In this document: positions 42,814-51,265 of the stretch, piece by piece
Layout: each line of letters opens with the position of its first letter
Position numbering within the stretch: the first letter of the stretch is position 1
The notes under the pieces: generated by a model
Told to the model about the DNA's origin: nothing
Databases searched by the model: none
Seen by the model: only the letters and a program-made list of their open reading frames with translations
Origin: Bacillota bacterium
Lineage (GTDB): Bacteria > Bacillota > Clostridia > Christensenellales > Aristaeellaceae
Assembly: GCA_023436585.1 (NCBI GenBank)
Contig: JAEZIN010000006.1
Location: 372,001-436,000, forward strand
DNA length: 64,000 nucleotides
Direction: 5' to 3'
Position numbers and translations under genes: made by a program

Positions 42814-43677
42814 TCATTGTGTGCCTTGCTGATTTTCCGGTGCGCTCAGAGCGCGGTCCAGCATGCATGTAATACAATATCGCCCAAGTGTTGCAATCAG
42901 CGTGCCTGCCCAAAACCAGCCTGCCTTTGCCTGGATCACCCCAAAGCGGAACAAAATGTAATCAAACACGATCATCGCTAAAAGCAGCAAGCATTTCAGG
43001 AAGGGACGGCCTTTCATGCGGCATAAAGGAATCAGCACAAAAGTAATCAGTAAACCATAGATCACCCCTGTGGCCGTATGGTCCTTGGTGGCCTGTTCAT
43101 ACAGGCCAAGTGCGAACCTTCTGATCTCCAGAAAATTCAATGTCGTTCCTATTACATTTCCGCCAAGGGAGAATGAAGCTAAAGCCAGCGTGGCAATGTA
43201 CATGGGCTTTGAAGGATGGGAGAACATTTTCCCATACCATTTTTTTATGATCCAGCTATATACAAAAAACCCGATCAGCGTATACCAGGACTGGTACCAG
43301 TTGTGGGAGTATATCTGAAGGCGGACAAACAGAACATCCACCAGAAAATAGGCTACGGAAAAGCCGAGCTGCCAAAAGGCATTCAGGCCAAGAACCGCAA
43401 TCAGCACGGCCGAAGCGGAGACGGAATACTGCGAAAAGAAATTGCCTATCAATGACTCATGAAAGCTGTCGGAAGCAATCTTGGGGTAGTAGGCGTACGC
43501 ATCGGTTACGATCAGCAAAAAAACCTCAATCAAATAGGTCAAGCCAAGTACGGCAAAGAAAAACGCCAGTGTCTTTTTTCGGTCCTTCGATTTTGCCAGC
43601 GTGAATGCTACGATGGCCACGCATAGGACAGCCAGTGCGATGTACCAGACCGTATTGTTCCAAAATGATGATATCAT
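42814..43677 (-). CDS. Integral membrane protein of unknown function
   Basis: A protein of about 287 residues with seven or eight hydrophobic helices, for example YIALAVLCVAIVAFTLA, AVLIAVLGLNAFWQLGFSVA and ATGVIYGLLITFVLIPL. A loop HNWYQSWYTLIGFFVYSWII is aromatic-rich. I do not recognise the family with confidence; related proteins are annotated only as clostridial membrane proteins. The start at 43677 is chosen because the hydrophobic part begins there; an in-frame ATG lies at 43752. It is convergent with the GNAT gene. Confidence 0.65.
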   Translation of the reverse strand: MISSFWNNTVWYIALAVLCVAIVAFTLAKSKDRKKTLAFFFAVLGLTYLIEVFLLIVTDAYAYYPKIASDSFHESLIGNFFSQYSVSASAVLIAVLGLNAFWQLGFSVAYFLVDVLFVRLQIYSHNWYQSWYTLIGFFVYSWIIKKWYGKMFSHPSKPMYIATLALASFSLGGNVIGTTLNFLEIRRFALGLYEQATKDHTATGVIYGLLITFVLIPLCRMKGRPFLKCLLLLAMIVFDYILFRFGVIQAKAGWFWAGTLIATLGRYCITCMLDRALSAPENQQGTQ

Positions 43678-43861
43678 GCTGTTTTTTATCCTATCATCCG
43701 GCATTCCATCAGGCTTTATAAGGCAGAATCCCGTTCTATTATGGCTGTACATTCTTCAATAGATTCGCAAATGTGAAATGCGGCACTTTCCAATGGCTGA
43801 TAAATGTGATATTGTGTAACAGCAGCAGATATACGGAATCATGAAATGAGGCTTAATATCC

Positions 43862-45244
43862 ATGGTACGCGAGAAACAGTTTTACCGCACGATATTCCGC
43901 ATTGCCCTTCCAGTGGCCTTTCAATCCCTGATATCTTTTCTTGTGGTGCTGGCGGATGATATGATGGTTTCTTCCCTGCCAAACGGCATAGAGGCACAGG
44001 CGGCTGTATCCCAGGTCAATGCCGTTACCGCCTTTTTTACCGCCACCCTCCTGGGATTGGTAAGTGGCTCCGGCGTTTTGATTTCCCAGTATTGGGGCAA
44101 GCAGGATACAAAACGCATCAAAATGATTTTCTCCATTGTCACCATACTGTGCGTGACTGTTGCGGCGCTGTTCGTACTTGCGCTGAAGCTGTTTCCAGAT
44201 GCCGTGGTACGTGCGGTCGTCAAGGCAGATGATCTGTCCACCGCGAAACTGGCCGGTGAATACCTGGCAATCGCATGCTTCAGTTATCTTCCCTTTGCCA
44301 TTACGGCCTCCCTGACCGGGATGCTGCGGGCCATGGAGGTGGTGCGGGTAACGCTCTATGCCACCATCGTCTCCCTGATATCCAATGTCAGCCTGAACTA
44401 TGTGCTGATATTCGGCAAGCTGGGCTTTCCCGCCATGGGTGTTGAAGGCGCGGCCATTGCCACGCTTGTTGCAAGGGTTGTGGAGCTTGTAATCGTGTGG
44501 ATATACGCTTTCAAAGTGCAAAAATCCATCGACATAAAGCCCAGGGACCTTGTCCGGACGGAAAAGTGGCTCATCCTCGACTATATCCGGTATGGCCTGC
44601 CGGTTGGCATCACCGATATGCAATGGTCGCTGGTGGGCTTGCTCAAGGCAGTCATCATCGGCCAGATGGGCACGCTTTTCGCGGCAGCCAACAGCATCGC
44701 CTCTGCCATGGCCAACCTGGGTACCATGTTCACATTCGCCCTGGCAGGCGGCGCCAGCGTGGTGGTTGGCAAGGCGGTAGGCGCCGGGGAATATGACAAG
44801 GCACGGGAGTATTCCAAAACCATACAGGTGATGTTCTTTTTCATAGGCCTGTTCATGGCAGGCGTAGTATTCCTTCTGCGCGTTCCCTTTACCTCGCTGT
44901 ACGGCACCGCCAAGGACCCGCAGGTGTTTTCCTTGAGCACGGCCATGATATCCCTGCTGGCCATCACGCTCATCGGCACCAGTTATCACGCAAGCTGCTT
45001 TGTGGGCATCAACCGCGGCGCAGGTGACAGCCGCTTTGTAGCGCTGGTGGACATGATCTGCGGCTGGCTGATCGTATTGCCTGTGACGGCATTGGCTGCT
45101 TTTGTGTTCAAGGCCCCGCTGCCCATCGTATTCCTGTGCACCAGGATCGACCAATGCTTCAAGTGGTTCATCGCCTTTATGCGACTGCGGGGAAACAAGT
45201 GGATCAGGAATGTGACGCGGGGCAACGAAACCGCGCAAGTATAA
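43862..45244 (+). CDS. MATE-family efflux transporter
   Basis: A 460-residue multidrug/toxin extrusion-type transporter with about twelve membrane helices in two halves. Typical stretches are FRIALPVAFQSLISFLVVLA, GSGVLISQYWGKQD, LRAMEVVRVTLYATIVSLIS, FGKLGFPAMGVEGAAIATLV and LAGGASVVVGKAVGAGEYDK. The substrate is unknown; it would use Na+ or H+ antiport. A clean terminator follows, so it is monocistronic. No regulator gene is adjacent. Confidence 0.92.
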   Translation: MVREKQFYRTIFRIALPVAFQSLISFLVVLADDMMVSSLPNGIEAQAAVSQVNAVTAFFTATLLGLVSGSGVLISQYWGKQDTKRIKMIFSIVTILCVTVAALFVLALKLFPDAVVRAVVKADDLSTAKLAGEYLAIACFSYLPFAITASLTGMLRAMEVVRVTLYATIVSLISNVSLNYVLIFGKLGFPAMGVEGAAIATLVARVVELVIVWIYAFKVQKSIDIKPRDLVRTEKWLILDYIRYGLPVGITDMQWSLVGLLKAVIIGQMGTLFAAANSIASAMANLGTMFTFALAGGASVVVGKAVGAGEYDKAREYSKTIQVMFFFIGLFMAGVVFLLRVPFTSLYGTAKDPQVFSLSTAMISLLAITLIGTSYHASCFVGINRGAGDSRFVALVDMICGWLIVLPVTALAAFVFKAPLPIVFLCTRIDQCFKWFIAFMRLRGNKWIRNVTRGNETAQV

Positions 45245-45263
45245 TAGATTTACCAAAATTATT

Positions 45264-45288
45264 GCCGGGCGTTGCCCGGCTTTTTTGT
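45264..45288 (+). terminator. Intrinsic terminator after the MATE gene
   Basis: GCCGGGC-GTT-GCCCGGC followed by TTTTTTG. Confidence 0.92.
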
Positions 45289-45414
45289 TGCTTTTGCTCC
45301 CGATACATAATGTACAGCAAATGGAACAGTGCATTACGAAGATAAACAAGCCAGCGCACAAGGCTTTTTCTTTGCATACATATATAAGGAGACTACTCTC
45401 AAGGAGGAATCCAA

Positions 45415-46518
45415 ATGTATTTGGAAGATAAACAATGGCCAAAAGGCGCCGTATATATCATGACCAACGGCGCCGCAGAAAATGAAATCGTTGTTTTTCG
45501 CAGATTCAGGGACGGAACGCTGGCACTTCGTGACTTTTATTTAACTGGCGGCAGCGGGACCGGCACACGGGAGGTATCGCCCGTCACGCCAAATGACGGC
45601 GTCGATCCGCTGGCCTCCCAAGGCTCGCTGATTCTCTCCCGGTGCGGACGTTTCCTGTTCGCGGTGAACGCCGGCAGCAACAGCATCACAAGCTTTCGTG
45701 TCATGCGGGACGGCGGACTGGTGAGGGCCTCGGTGGTCAATTCCGGCGGCCTGCAGCCCAACAGCCTTACCCAGCATGGCAGAATTCTATATGTCTCCAA
45801 TGTTGGCAGCAGCGCCAATAACTTTTCCTCCAACATTACCGGTTTTTATGTGGACCGGTGCGGCGTATTGACCATGATCCCCAATTCGACCCGCACATTG
45901 AGCACGGCCAACGCCCAGCCTGCGCAGGTGCTTTTCAGCCCCAGCGGGCGGCAGCTGATTGTGACGGAGCTTAACACGAACCGCATCACCGTATTCCGGA
46001 TCGAAAGAAACGGAACGGCGGCGCTGCAGGTATCCAACCCATCCAACGGCGCCGGCCCCTTCGGCGCGGTATTTACGCGGGATTGCATCCTGTTGGTGGC
46101 GGAAGCCGGGGCCAACGCGCTCTCATCATATAATTTGAACGCGGACGGCACATTGACTGTGATCAGCGGATCTGTTCCTACGGGACAGCAGGCCACCTGC
46201 TGGGTTTCCATTTCCCGCTGCGGCAATTTTGCCTACACTTCCAACTCCGGCAGCGGCACCATCACCGTATTCCGTGTCCGTGATAACGGCTCGCTTACTC
46301 TGATCGAAAATGTACGCAGTACGCCCGAGGGAACGCCCCAGGGCGCCCCTATCGACAATGGCGTCAGCCCCAACGGACGCTTCTTTTATGCGCTTAACGG
46401 CAACCAGGGTACTGTAACTGCCTTTGAAATTGGCGAGCGCGGCAGGCTGATGAGAATTCAAGTGGCCGGCGGCGAAGGCATCCCCGTGCTTGGCACCCAG
46501 GGACTTGCCGTGAGGTAG
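45415..46518 (+). CDS. Lactonase-like seven-bladed beta-propeller protein
   Basis: A 367-residue protein with beta-propeller repeats of the 6-phosphogluconolactonase/YVTN class: GRFLFAVNAGSNSITSFRVM, GRILYVSNVGSSANNF, GRQLIVTELNTNRITVFRIE, GNFAYTSNSGSGTITVFRV, GRFFYALNGNQGTVTAFEIG. No signal peptide is present. Authentic lactonases of this fold use metabolic sugars; in Bacillus and Clostridia similar proteins are also reported on the spore surface. The start follows AAGGAGG by seven bases. It is followed by the SOD-like gene in the same orientation with a gap of about 95 bases. Confidence 0.83.
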   Translation: MYLEDKQWPKGAVYIMTNGAAENEIVVFRRFRDGTLALRDFYLTGGSGTGTREVSPVTPNDGVDPLASQGSLILSRCGRFLFAVNAGSNSITSFRVMRDGGLVRASVVNSGGLQPNSLTQHGRILYVSNVGSSANNFSSNITGFYVDRCGVLTMIPNSTRTLSTANAQPAQVLFSPSGRQLIVTELNTNRITVFRIERNGTAALQVSNPSNGAGPFGAVFTRDCILLVAEAGANALSSYNLNADGTLTVISGSVPTGQQATCWVSISRCGNFAYTSNSGSGTITVFRVRDNGSLTLIENVRSTPEGTPQGAPIDNGVSPNGRFFYALNGNQGTVTAFEIGERGRLMRIQVAGGEGIPVLGTQGLAVR

Positions 46519-46613
46519 AGCCCTGCACATTATGCGACTCCACCCAAAAGATCAATTTGCGATACTATGAACGGCAGGCTTTGCCTGCCAAAAAAAGAAC
46601 CGGAGTGAATGCA

Positions 46614-47120
46614 ATGCTACTGAGTGATACCGGCATGACCGGCCCTGTTGTCAATCCTGCCAAGGCCATAGCCAACGTGGCGGGCAGCCCCGCCTTTCCC
46701 AATATCCGCGGAACTGTAATTTTCAAGGAGGCCGTGGGAGGCACGTATGTGCAGGCTGATATAGCCGGCCTGCCCCAAACGCCTACCAGCTTCTTCGCTT
46801 TCCATCTCCACTCTGGCAACTGCGGCGGCACGCCCACCACCAATGCAGCCGGCGCAGTGGTCGATTATTTCCCCCAGTCCGGCGGGCATTACAATCCCAC
46901 CAACCAACCCCATCCCAACCATGCCGGCGATTTCCCGGTACTGCTGGCGGCTCCCACCAAGGGCGGCTCGGCCCATTTGAGTTTCTTCACCCCGCGTTTT
47001 TCCGTGGCGGAAGCAGTCGGAAGGGCCGTTATCATTCATGATAATCCCGACGATTACAGAACGCAGCCCGCAGGTGATTCCGGCACAAAAATCGCATGCG
47101 GCAATGTGGTTGCAAGATAA
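46614..47120 (+). CDS. Cu/Zn superoxide dismutase-like protein
   Basis: A 168-residue SodC-family protein. The copper histidines are in FHLHSGNCGG and VIIHDNPDDY, the bridging and zinc ligands in GGHYNPTNQPHPNHAGDFP, and the disulfide cysteines in SGNCGG and KIACG. The zinc loop is several residues shorter than in typical bacterial SodC. The electrostatic arginine before the last cysteine (GxRIACG in SodC) is lysine (GTKIACG). No signal peptide is seen, which is unusual for an enzyme that normally needs an oxidising compartment; release from the mother cell onto the spore would explain it (inference). Confidence 0.82.
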   Translation: MLLSDTGMTGPVVNPAKAIANVAGSPAFPNIRGTVIFKEAVGGTYVQADIAGLPQTPTSFFAFHLHSGNCGGTPTTNAAGAVVDYFPQSGGHYNPTNQPHPNHAGDFPVLLAAPTKGGSAHLSFFTPRFSVAEAVGRAVIIHDNPDDYRTQPAGDSGTKIACGNVVAR

Positions 47121-47122
47121 AG

Positions 47123-47157
47123 CATGCCGGGCTGTCAAAAGGCAGCCCGGCATTTGC
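47123..47157 (+). terminator. Terminator-like hairpin after the SOD-like gene
   Basis: ATGCCGGGCTG and CAGCCCGGCAT form an 11-bp perfect stem around TCAAAAGG. Only a short T run follows. Confidence 0.7.
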
Positions 47158-47201
47158 CTATTCAATTCACACAAACAAGGCAGCTAAACTATCTGCTCTC
47201 T

Positions 47202-47570
47202 TCAGAACAAATGCAAGGCAGTGGCCCGTGCAAGGGACGCCTGCTTTTTTGGCATCAGCGAGGACAAGATGCTGTACACGTGCTGGGAACCCATTTTCTC
47301 AAAGGGTGCGATGCGCCTTAACGCAGACAAGCCCAGAATGGAAAGGGCAAACGGTATCAGATCCACATGGGAAAGGCTAAAGCTAAAGCCAACCACCGCA
47401 CACCAGGCGAACTCCACCGCCGCCGACAGCGCAAGGGAATACCCCGATTTTTTTCGTCCTTCCGGATTGGTTTTCAGGTAAGCCACGAGCATCAGCACAG
47501 CCCTTACAAGCACCGACAGGCATACAATGTAGTATCCCGCCGAAAATAGGAACGAAATCACTTGCGTCAT
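47202..47570 (-). CDS. Small membrane protein of unknown function
   Basis: A 122-residue protein with three or four hydrophobic stretches (VISFLFSAGYYIVCLSVLVR, SLALSAAVEFAWCAVVGFSF, LIPFALSILGLSALRR) and a basic C-terminus. The start has GGAGGATATACG before it. I do not recognise the family. It follows pmbA at about 75 bases on the same strand and could be its distal operon member. Confidence 0.6.
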   Translation of the reverse strand: MTQVISFLFSAGYYIVCLSVLVRAVLMLVAYLKTNPEGRKKSGYSLALSAAVEFAWCAVVGFSFSLSHVDLIPFALSILGLSALRRIAPFEKMGSQHVYSILSSLMPKKQASLARATALHLF

Positions 47571-47644
47571 CGTATATCCTCCTTAAATGCTTTTGTTTTG
47601 CAGGTAGGCAGGCTGAAATTTGTTCGGGCACCCATAAGAAACGC

Positions 47645-48988
47645 TTACGCCCCGGCTACCGCCATTTCTCCCACATCGATGGAGGGGCTGCCTACATTGC
47701 TGCCCGGGAACTTCAAATCGCTTCCCATGGCCCGCACATTCTTCAGCAACTGATAAAAATTTCCTGCTATTGTAATTTGTTCTACAGGTTCCCCTTTTTT
47801 TCCTTCTTTCACTGTGTAACCTTTTGCAAGCAGCGAAAAATCGCCGCTGACACCGTTTGCGCCGCTGTGAAGACCGCTGAGCTCCATAATAACCAGGCCG
47901 TCGCCCATTTTCTGCATCAGTGTTTCAAGGTCGTCCGTTCCAGGCTTGAAAAAGAAATTGGTGGGCGAAACACGTACGGGTGCGCCATAGCTTGCTTTGC
48001 TGGCGTTGCCGGTAGTTTGCACGCCATCCTTTTGCGCCGTTTTCAGGTTGTGCAAAAGCGTCTTCAGTACACCGCCGTCAATGATAGCTTTGGTTTTGGA
48101 AGCCACACCCTCGGCGTCAAAGGGCCGGCTGCCCTCGCCGAAGGGAATCAGCGGATCATCCATCAGCACCACACAGTCCGCTGCGATGTTCTCCCCCACG
48201 CGGCCTTTCAGCAGTGAAAGGCCGTGCTGTGTGTTTTCGGCGGAGAAAATGCCAGCGAATGTATCCAGCAGATCGGCCATGGCACCGTTTTCCAGGATAA
48301 TACGGTAGGTGCCGCTCTTGACAGCCTTTCCCGCCAAGCCGAACACCGCCTTGTTCACGGCAGATTCGGACAGGGTTTGATAGTTAAGTTTGGAAAAATC
48401 ATGGGATATGGAAATATCGAAGGCGGTGCTTGTCTTTTCACCTTCCCTGGCAATGGGCTGGAGGTACGCGCCGCAGTAGTTGCCTTTGAAGGAAATATCC
48501 AAGCCATATGTGTTCTTGATCCTAACCTGGCCGCAGCCGGTCATAACGGTGTTGTATTTCACCTGCTTAATCCTGGGATCGGTTTCAAGGGCCGCTTTCT
48601 CCAGGTTCAGCACGAAGTCCAGCTTCTCCTTCGGCGTGACGGTGTCCAGTGAGGGGTTAAAAGTATCCACCTGGGGATAGGCCTTGTCACCGGCATAGAT
48701 AAACTGTTTGTCTTCCTCCTCCGACAGGGAAGCGCTTTCCACCACACCGTTCACCAACTGACCGATGGCTTCCTCGTCCATCACTTCGGTGGAGGCATAC
48801 CCCATCCTCCCCCTGAACAGGCCGCGCAGAGACAGGCCGCAGGTGGAGTTGACGGAATACTGAACGATTTCCTGCTGGGCGGAAACGGCCCGGAAGCTAT
48901 CCCCGGAGGCGATATAGGCTTCGGCGGCCTCAATGCCCGCCCTTTGGGCGGCATCCATCAGCTTGCTTAAAAAAGTATCCAATATCAT
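47645..48988 (-). CDS. pmbA: TldD/PmbA-family metalloprotease-associated subunit (PmbA/TldE)
   Basis: A 447-residue member of the TldD/PmbA family, the non-catalytic partner type (TldE/PmbA). It lacks the HExxxH zinc motif found in TldD and has VNSTCGLSLRGLFRGRMGYA and VGENIAADCVVLMDDPLIPF. TldD-TldE is a heterodimeric peptidase that trims unfolded peptides and matures some ribosomally made peptides in other bacteria. The two genes are here separated by a gap of 176 bases containing a large palindrome. Confidence 0.92.
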   Translation of the reverse strand: MILDTFLSKLMDAAQRAGIEAAEAYIASGDSFRAVSAQQEIVQYSVNSTCGLSLRGLFRGRMGYASTEVMDEEAIGQLVNGVVESASLSEEEDKQFIYAGDKAYPQVDTFNPSLDTVTPKEKLDFVLNLEKAALETDPRIKQVKYNTVMTGCGQVRIKNTYGLDISFKGNYCGAYLQPIAREGEKTSTAFDISISHDFSKLNYQTLSESAVNKAVFGLAGKAVKSGTYRIILENGAMADLLDTFAGIFSAENTQHGLSLLKGRVGENIAADCVVLMDDPLIPFGEGSRPFDAEGVASKTKAIIDGGVLKTLLHNLKTAQKDGVQTTGNASKASYGAPVRVSPTNFFFKPGTDDLETLMQKMGDGLVIMELSGLHSGANGVSGDFSLLAKGYTVKEGKKGEPVEQITIAGNFYQLLKNVRAMGSDLKFPGSNVGSPSIDVGEMAVAGA

Positions 48989-49044
48989 GGTTATCTGCCT
49001 CCTATATCAATGACGGTTTCGACTTGACGGAAAGCGGCGAGGGA

Positions 49045-49123
49045 TTTTTCCTGCCCGCTAAGTCGAAGCAGCGACACGTAGCAACGCTACGTGGAGCGAA
49101 TGAGACAACGCGGGCAGGGAAAA
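49045..49123. repeat. 79-bp nested palindromic element between tldD and pmbA
   Basis: Outer arms TTTTTCCTGCCCGC (49045-49058) and GCGGGCAGGGAAAA (49110-49123) pair with one mismatch. Inside, a perfect hairpin CACGTAGC-AAC-GCTACGTG (49075-49093) sits at the centre, flanked by two 16-base spacers that pair only partly. The symmetric design, and its place in a gap within a two-gene operon, fit a REP/MITE-like mobile palindrome or a structured RNA processing site. I see no second copy in the window. Confidence 0.7.
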
Positions 49124-49164
49124 GACCCGCGGATTTTGGCATGGTGAAAACGGAAGCGATATCA

Positions 49165-50544
49165 TTATCTTCCGCCGACGGTGAGACGGCTGACACGGAT
49201 CATGGGCTGGCCCACATTGGTGGGCACGCTGCCGCTTACACTGCCGCACATACCTTGCGACATCTGCATATCTTTGCCGATCTTGTCAATGCGCATAAGC
49301 ACCTCCGAACCGCGGCCAATCAGCGACGCGCCGCGCACCGGGGAGGCAATCTTCCCATCCTTCACCAGGTACCCTTCCATGACGTTGAAGTTGAATTCGC
49401 CCGTGGCCGGATCTACCGAGCCGCCGCCCATGCGCCTGGCGTACAAACCGTCACCCATGGTGGCGATCATTTCCTTTTCATCATCCTGCCCAGCGGCAAT
49501 GTAGGTATTGCGCATGCGGGAAGTAGGCGCAAAAGCGTAACTCTCCCGGCGGCTACTCCCTGTGGACGGCATGTTCATGCGCCGCCCGTTCAATTTATCC
49601 ACCATGTAGTTCTTCAGCACGCCGTTTTCAATGAGCACAAGGCGGGTGGTGGGAGTGCCCTCGTCATCGATGTTCAGACTGCCCCATTCATTGGGCATGG
49701 TACCGTCATCTATGGCTGTCACACAGTCTGCGGCAATCTTCTGGCCCAGCTTTCCTGTAAACTCGCTGGTGCCGAAAGCTACCACGGTGGCCTCCAGGCT
49801 GTGGCCGCAGGCCTCGTGGAAGATAACGCCGCCAAAGCCGTTGTCGATGACCACCGGCATCACACCGGCCGGGCATACAGGGGCGTGGAGCATGGTCACG
49901 GCGATATCCGCAGCTTCCTTGCCCACCTTTTCCGGGTCCACCCGGTTGTCAAAGAGCTCAAAGCCCATCATGGCTCCAGGATTGCAGGAACCGGTTTGGT
50001 TTTCCGTCCCGTCAGAAGCGACAGCCGAGCAGTTCATGCGGGTATAGACGCGCCTGTCGGAGGTAAAGAGGCCATCGCTGTTGGCAATCCACACATCCTG
50101 CTCCGAATCCGTATAGCCCAGCACCACCTGCTTTACTTCTGTTGAAACGGTTGCGGCCGCATGGGCGGCTTTCAATTTTTCCGCCTTCAAGGCGGCTTTT
50201 ACGGATGTGGGCGTTTGCGCGATGGGATGGATGGACACCGTGTCGCGCTGCTGAAGGGATTTGGGGACAGCTGCCTGCCCTGCCTTAACCGCTGCGGCGG
50301 CCCGCCGTGCGCAGTCGACCAGCCCCTCCTTGGAGGTATCATTGGTGTACACGTAAATGGCGGTCAGGTTTTGGAACACGCGGATACCCGCGCCATGCCG
50401 CCTGCCGCTTAACACCGTGTCAATCTTGCCCCCGCGCATCTGCAGAACATTGTTGCGCCTGTCCTCCAGAAAAATTTCGGCGAAATCACCGCCGGTTTTC
50501 ATGGCTTCCGCCAATACATCCTGGGCTACCTGCCGGTCCAACAT
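49165..50544 (-). CDS. tldD: Metalloprotease TldD
   Basis: A 459-residue catalytic subunit of the TldD-TldE peptidase. The zinc-site motif HExxxH is present in GVIFHEACGHSLEATVVAFG, and the downstream NEWGSLNIDDEGTPTTRLVL is typical. The start at 50544 follows GGGAGG by seven bases; an in-frame start 15 bases upstream is less well placed. The frame ends at 49165, leaving 176 bases before the pmbA start. No target peptide gene is obvious nearby. Confidence 0.93.
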   Translation of the reverse strand: MLDRQVAQDVLAEAMKTGGDFAEIFLEDRRNNVLQMRGGKIDTVLSGRRHGAGIRVFQNLTAIYVYTNDTSKEGLVDCARRAAAAVKAGQAAVPKSLQQRDTVSIHPIAQTPTSVKAALKAEKLKAAHAAATVSTEVKQVVLGYTDSEQDVWIANSDGLFTSDRRVYTRMNCSAVASDGTENQTGSCNPGAMMGFELFDNRVDPEKVGKEAADIAVTMLHAPVCPAGVMPVVIDNGFGGVIFHEACGHSLEATVVAFGTSEFTGKLGQKIAADCVTAIDDGTMPNEWGSLNIDDEGTPTTRLVLIENGVLKNYMVDKLNGRRMNMPSTGSSRRESYAFAPTSRMRNTYIAAGQDDEKEMIATMGDGLYARRMGGGSVDPATGEFNFNVMEGYLVKDGKIASPVRGASLIGRGSEVLMRIDKIGKDMQMSQGMCGSVSGSVPTNVGQPMIRVSRLTVGGR

Positions 50545-50598
50545 ACACATTCCTCCCAACTGCTGCCATTCTACAGTATATCCATTTTGGCCCTGATA

Positions 50599-51252
50599 CT
50601 ACGCAATCAAAGAAGCAAGATCAATATCCTTTAAAGAATCCGCCGTTACCGTTGCCTTGGGATTCGACGAAGCGGAGCCTACACCCAGCACAGGCATGTT
50701 TCCGTTCAGGGCAGCCTCCACGCCGGCATCGGCATCCTCCACCACCAGGCAGTTCTCGGCTGGCAGGTTCAGCAGCTTCGCCGCCAGAAGGAAGACCTCC
50801 GGATCAGGTTTACTGTTTTTGATGTGGTTGCCATCGGCCACGGCGTCAAAGTACCCTTCCAGGCCGATCTGCTTTAAAATGATGGGCGTGTTTTTACTGG
50901 AGGAGCCGATGGCGATCAGGACGCCCTTATCCTTCAGTTTTTTCAACGTTTCCAAGGCTCCGGGAAGAATGGCCGAAGGCGTCAGCTTCATCACCAGCCG
51001 CTTGTATTCTTCATTCTTTTCGGTGGCCATGGCATTCTTCTCATCTTCCGTATAGGGGCGGTTTGCCCGTTCCAGCAGAATTTCCAGGCTTTCCATACGG
51101 CTGACACCGCGCAGGCGCTGGTTGATCTCCCGGTCGAAATAGATGCCTTGCCTGTCAGCCAATTGCTGCCAGGCCTCATAATGGCAGTCATCCGTGGAAA
51201 CGATTACGCCGTCCAGATCGAAAATAACTGCCTTGATATCCTTCAAATGCAT
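50599..51252 (-). CDS. pgmB: Beta-phosphoglucomutase
   Basis: A 217-residue HAD-fold enzyme. The nucleophile motif is VIFDLDGVIVSTDDCHYEAW, the cap motif RLRGVSRMESLE is characteristic for beta-phosphoglucomutase (interconverting beta-glucose 1-phosphate and glucose 6-phosphate after maltose or trehalose phosphorolysis), and IGSSSKNTP plus VEDADAGVEAA complete the HAD site. The start ATG at 51252 is inside a GAGGTGAGCGGA context. No maltose phosphorylase gene is in the window, and the enzyme sits alone next to the TPR and MrfAB-like genes. Confidence 0.9.
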   Translation of the reverse strand: MHLKDIKAVIFDLDGVIVSTDDCHYEAWQQLADRQGIYFDREINQRLRGVSRMESLEILLERANRPYTEDEKNAMATEKNEEYKRLVMKLTPSAILPGALETLKKLKDKGVLIAIGSSSKNTPIILKQIGLEGYFDAVADGNHIKNSKPDPEVFLLAAKLLNLPAENCLVVEDADAGVEAALNGNMPVLGVGSASSNPKATVTADSLKDIDLASLIA

Positions 51253-51265
51253 TCCGCTCACCTCA

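Noticed and set aside
43853..45442. A 529-codon open frame on the minus strand opposite the MATE gene
   Set aside because: The plus strand encodes a complete membrane transporter; the minus frame is rich in His, Gln and Gly with no membrane or domain pattern.
49002..49196. Small open frame across the palindromic element
   Set aside because: Its reading follows the inverted repeat and no start context supports translation; better explained as repeat DNA.
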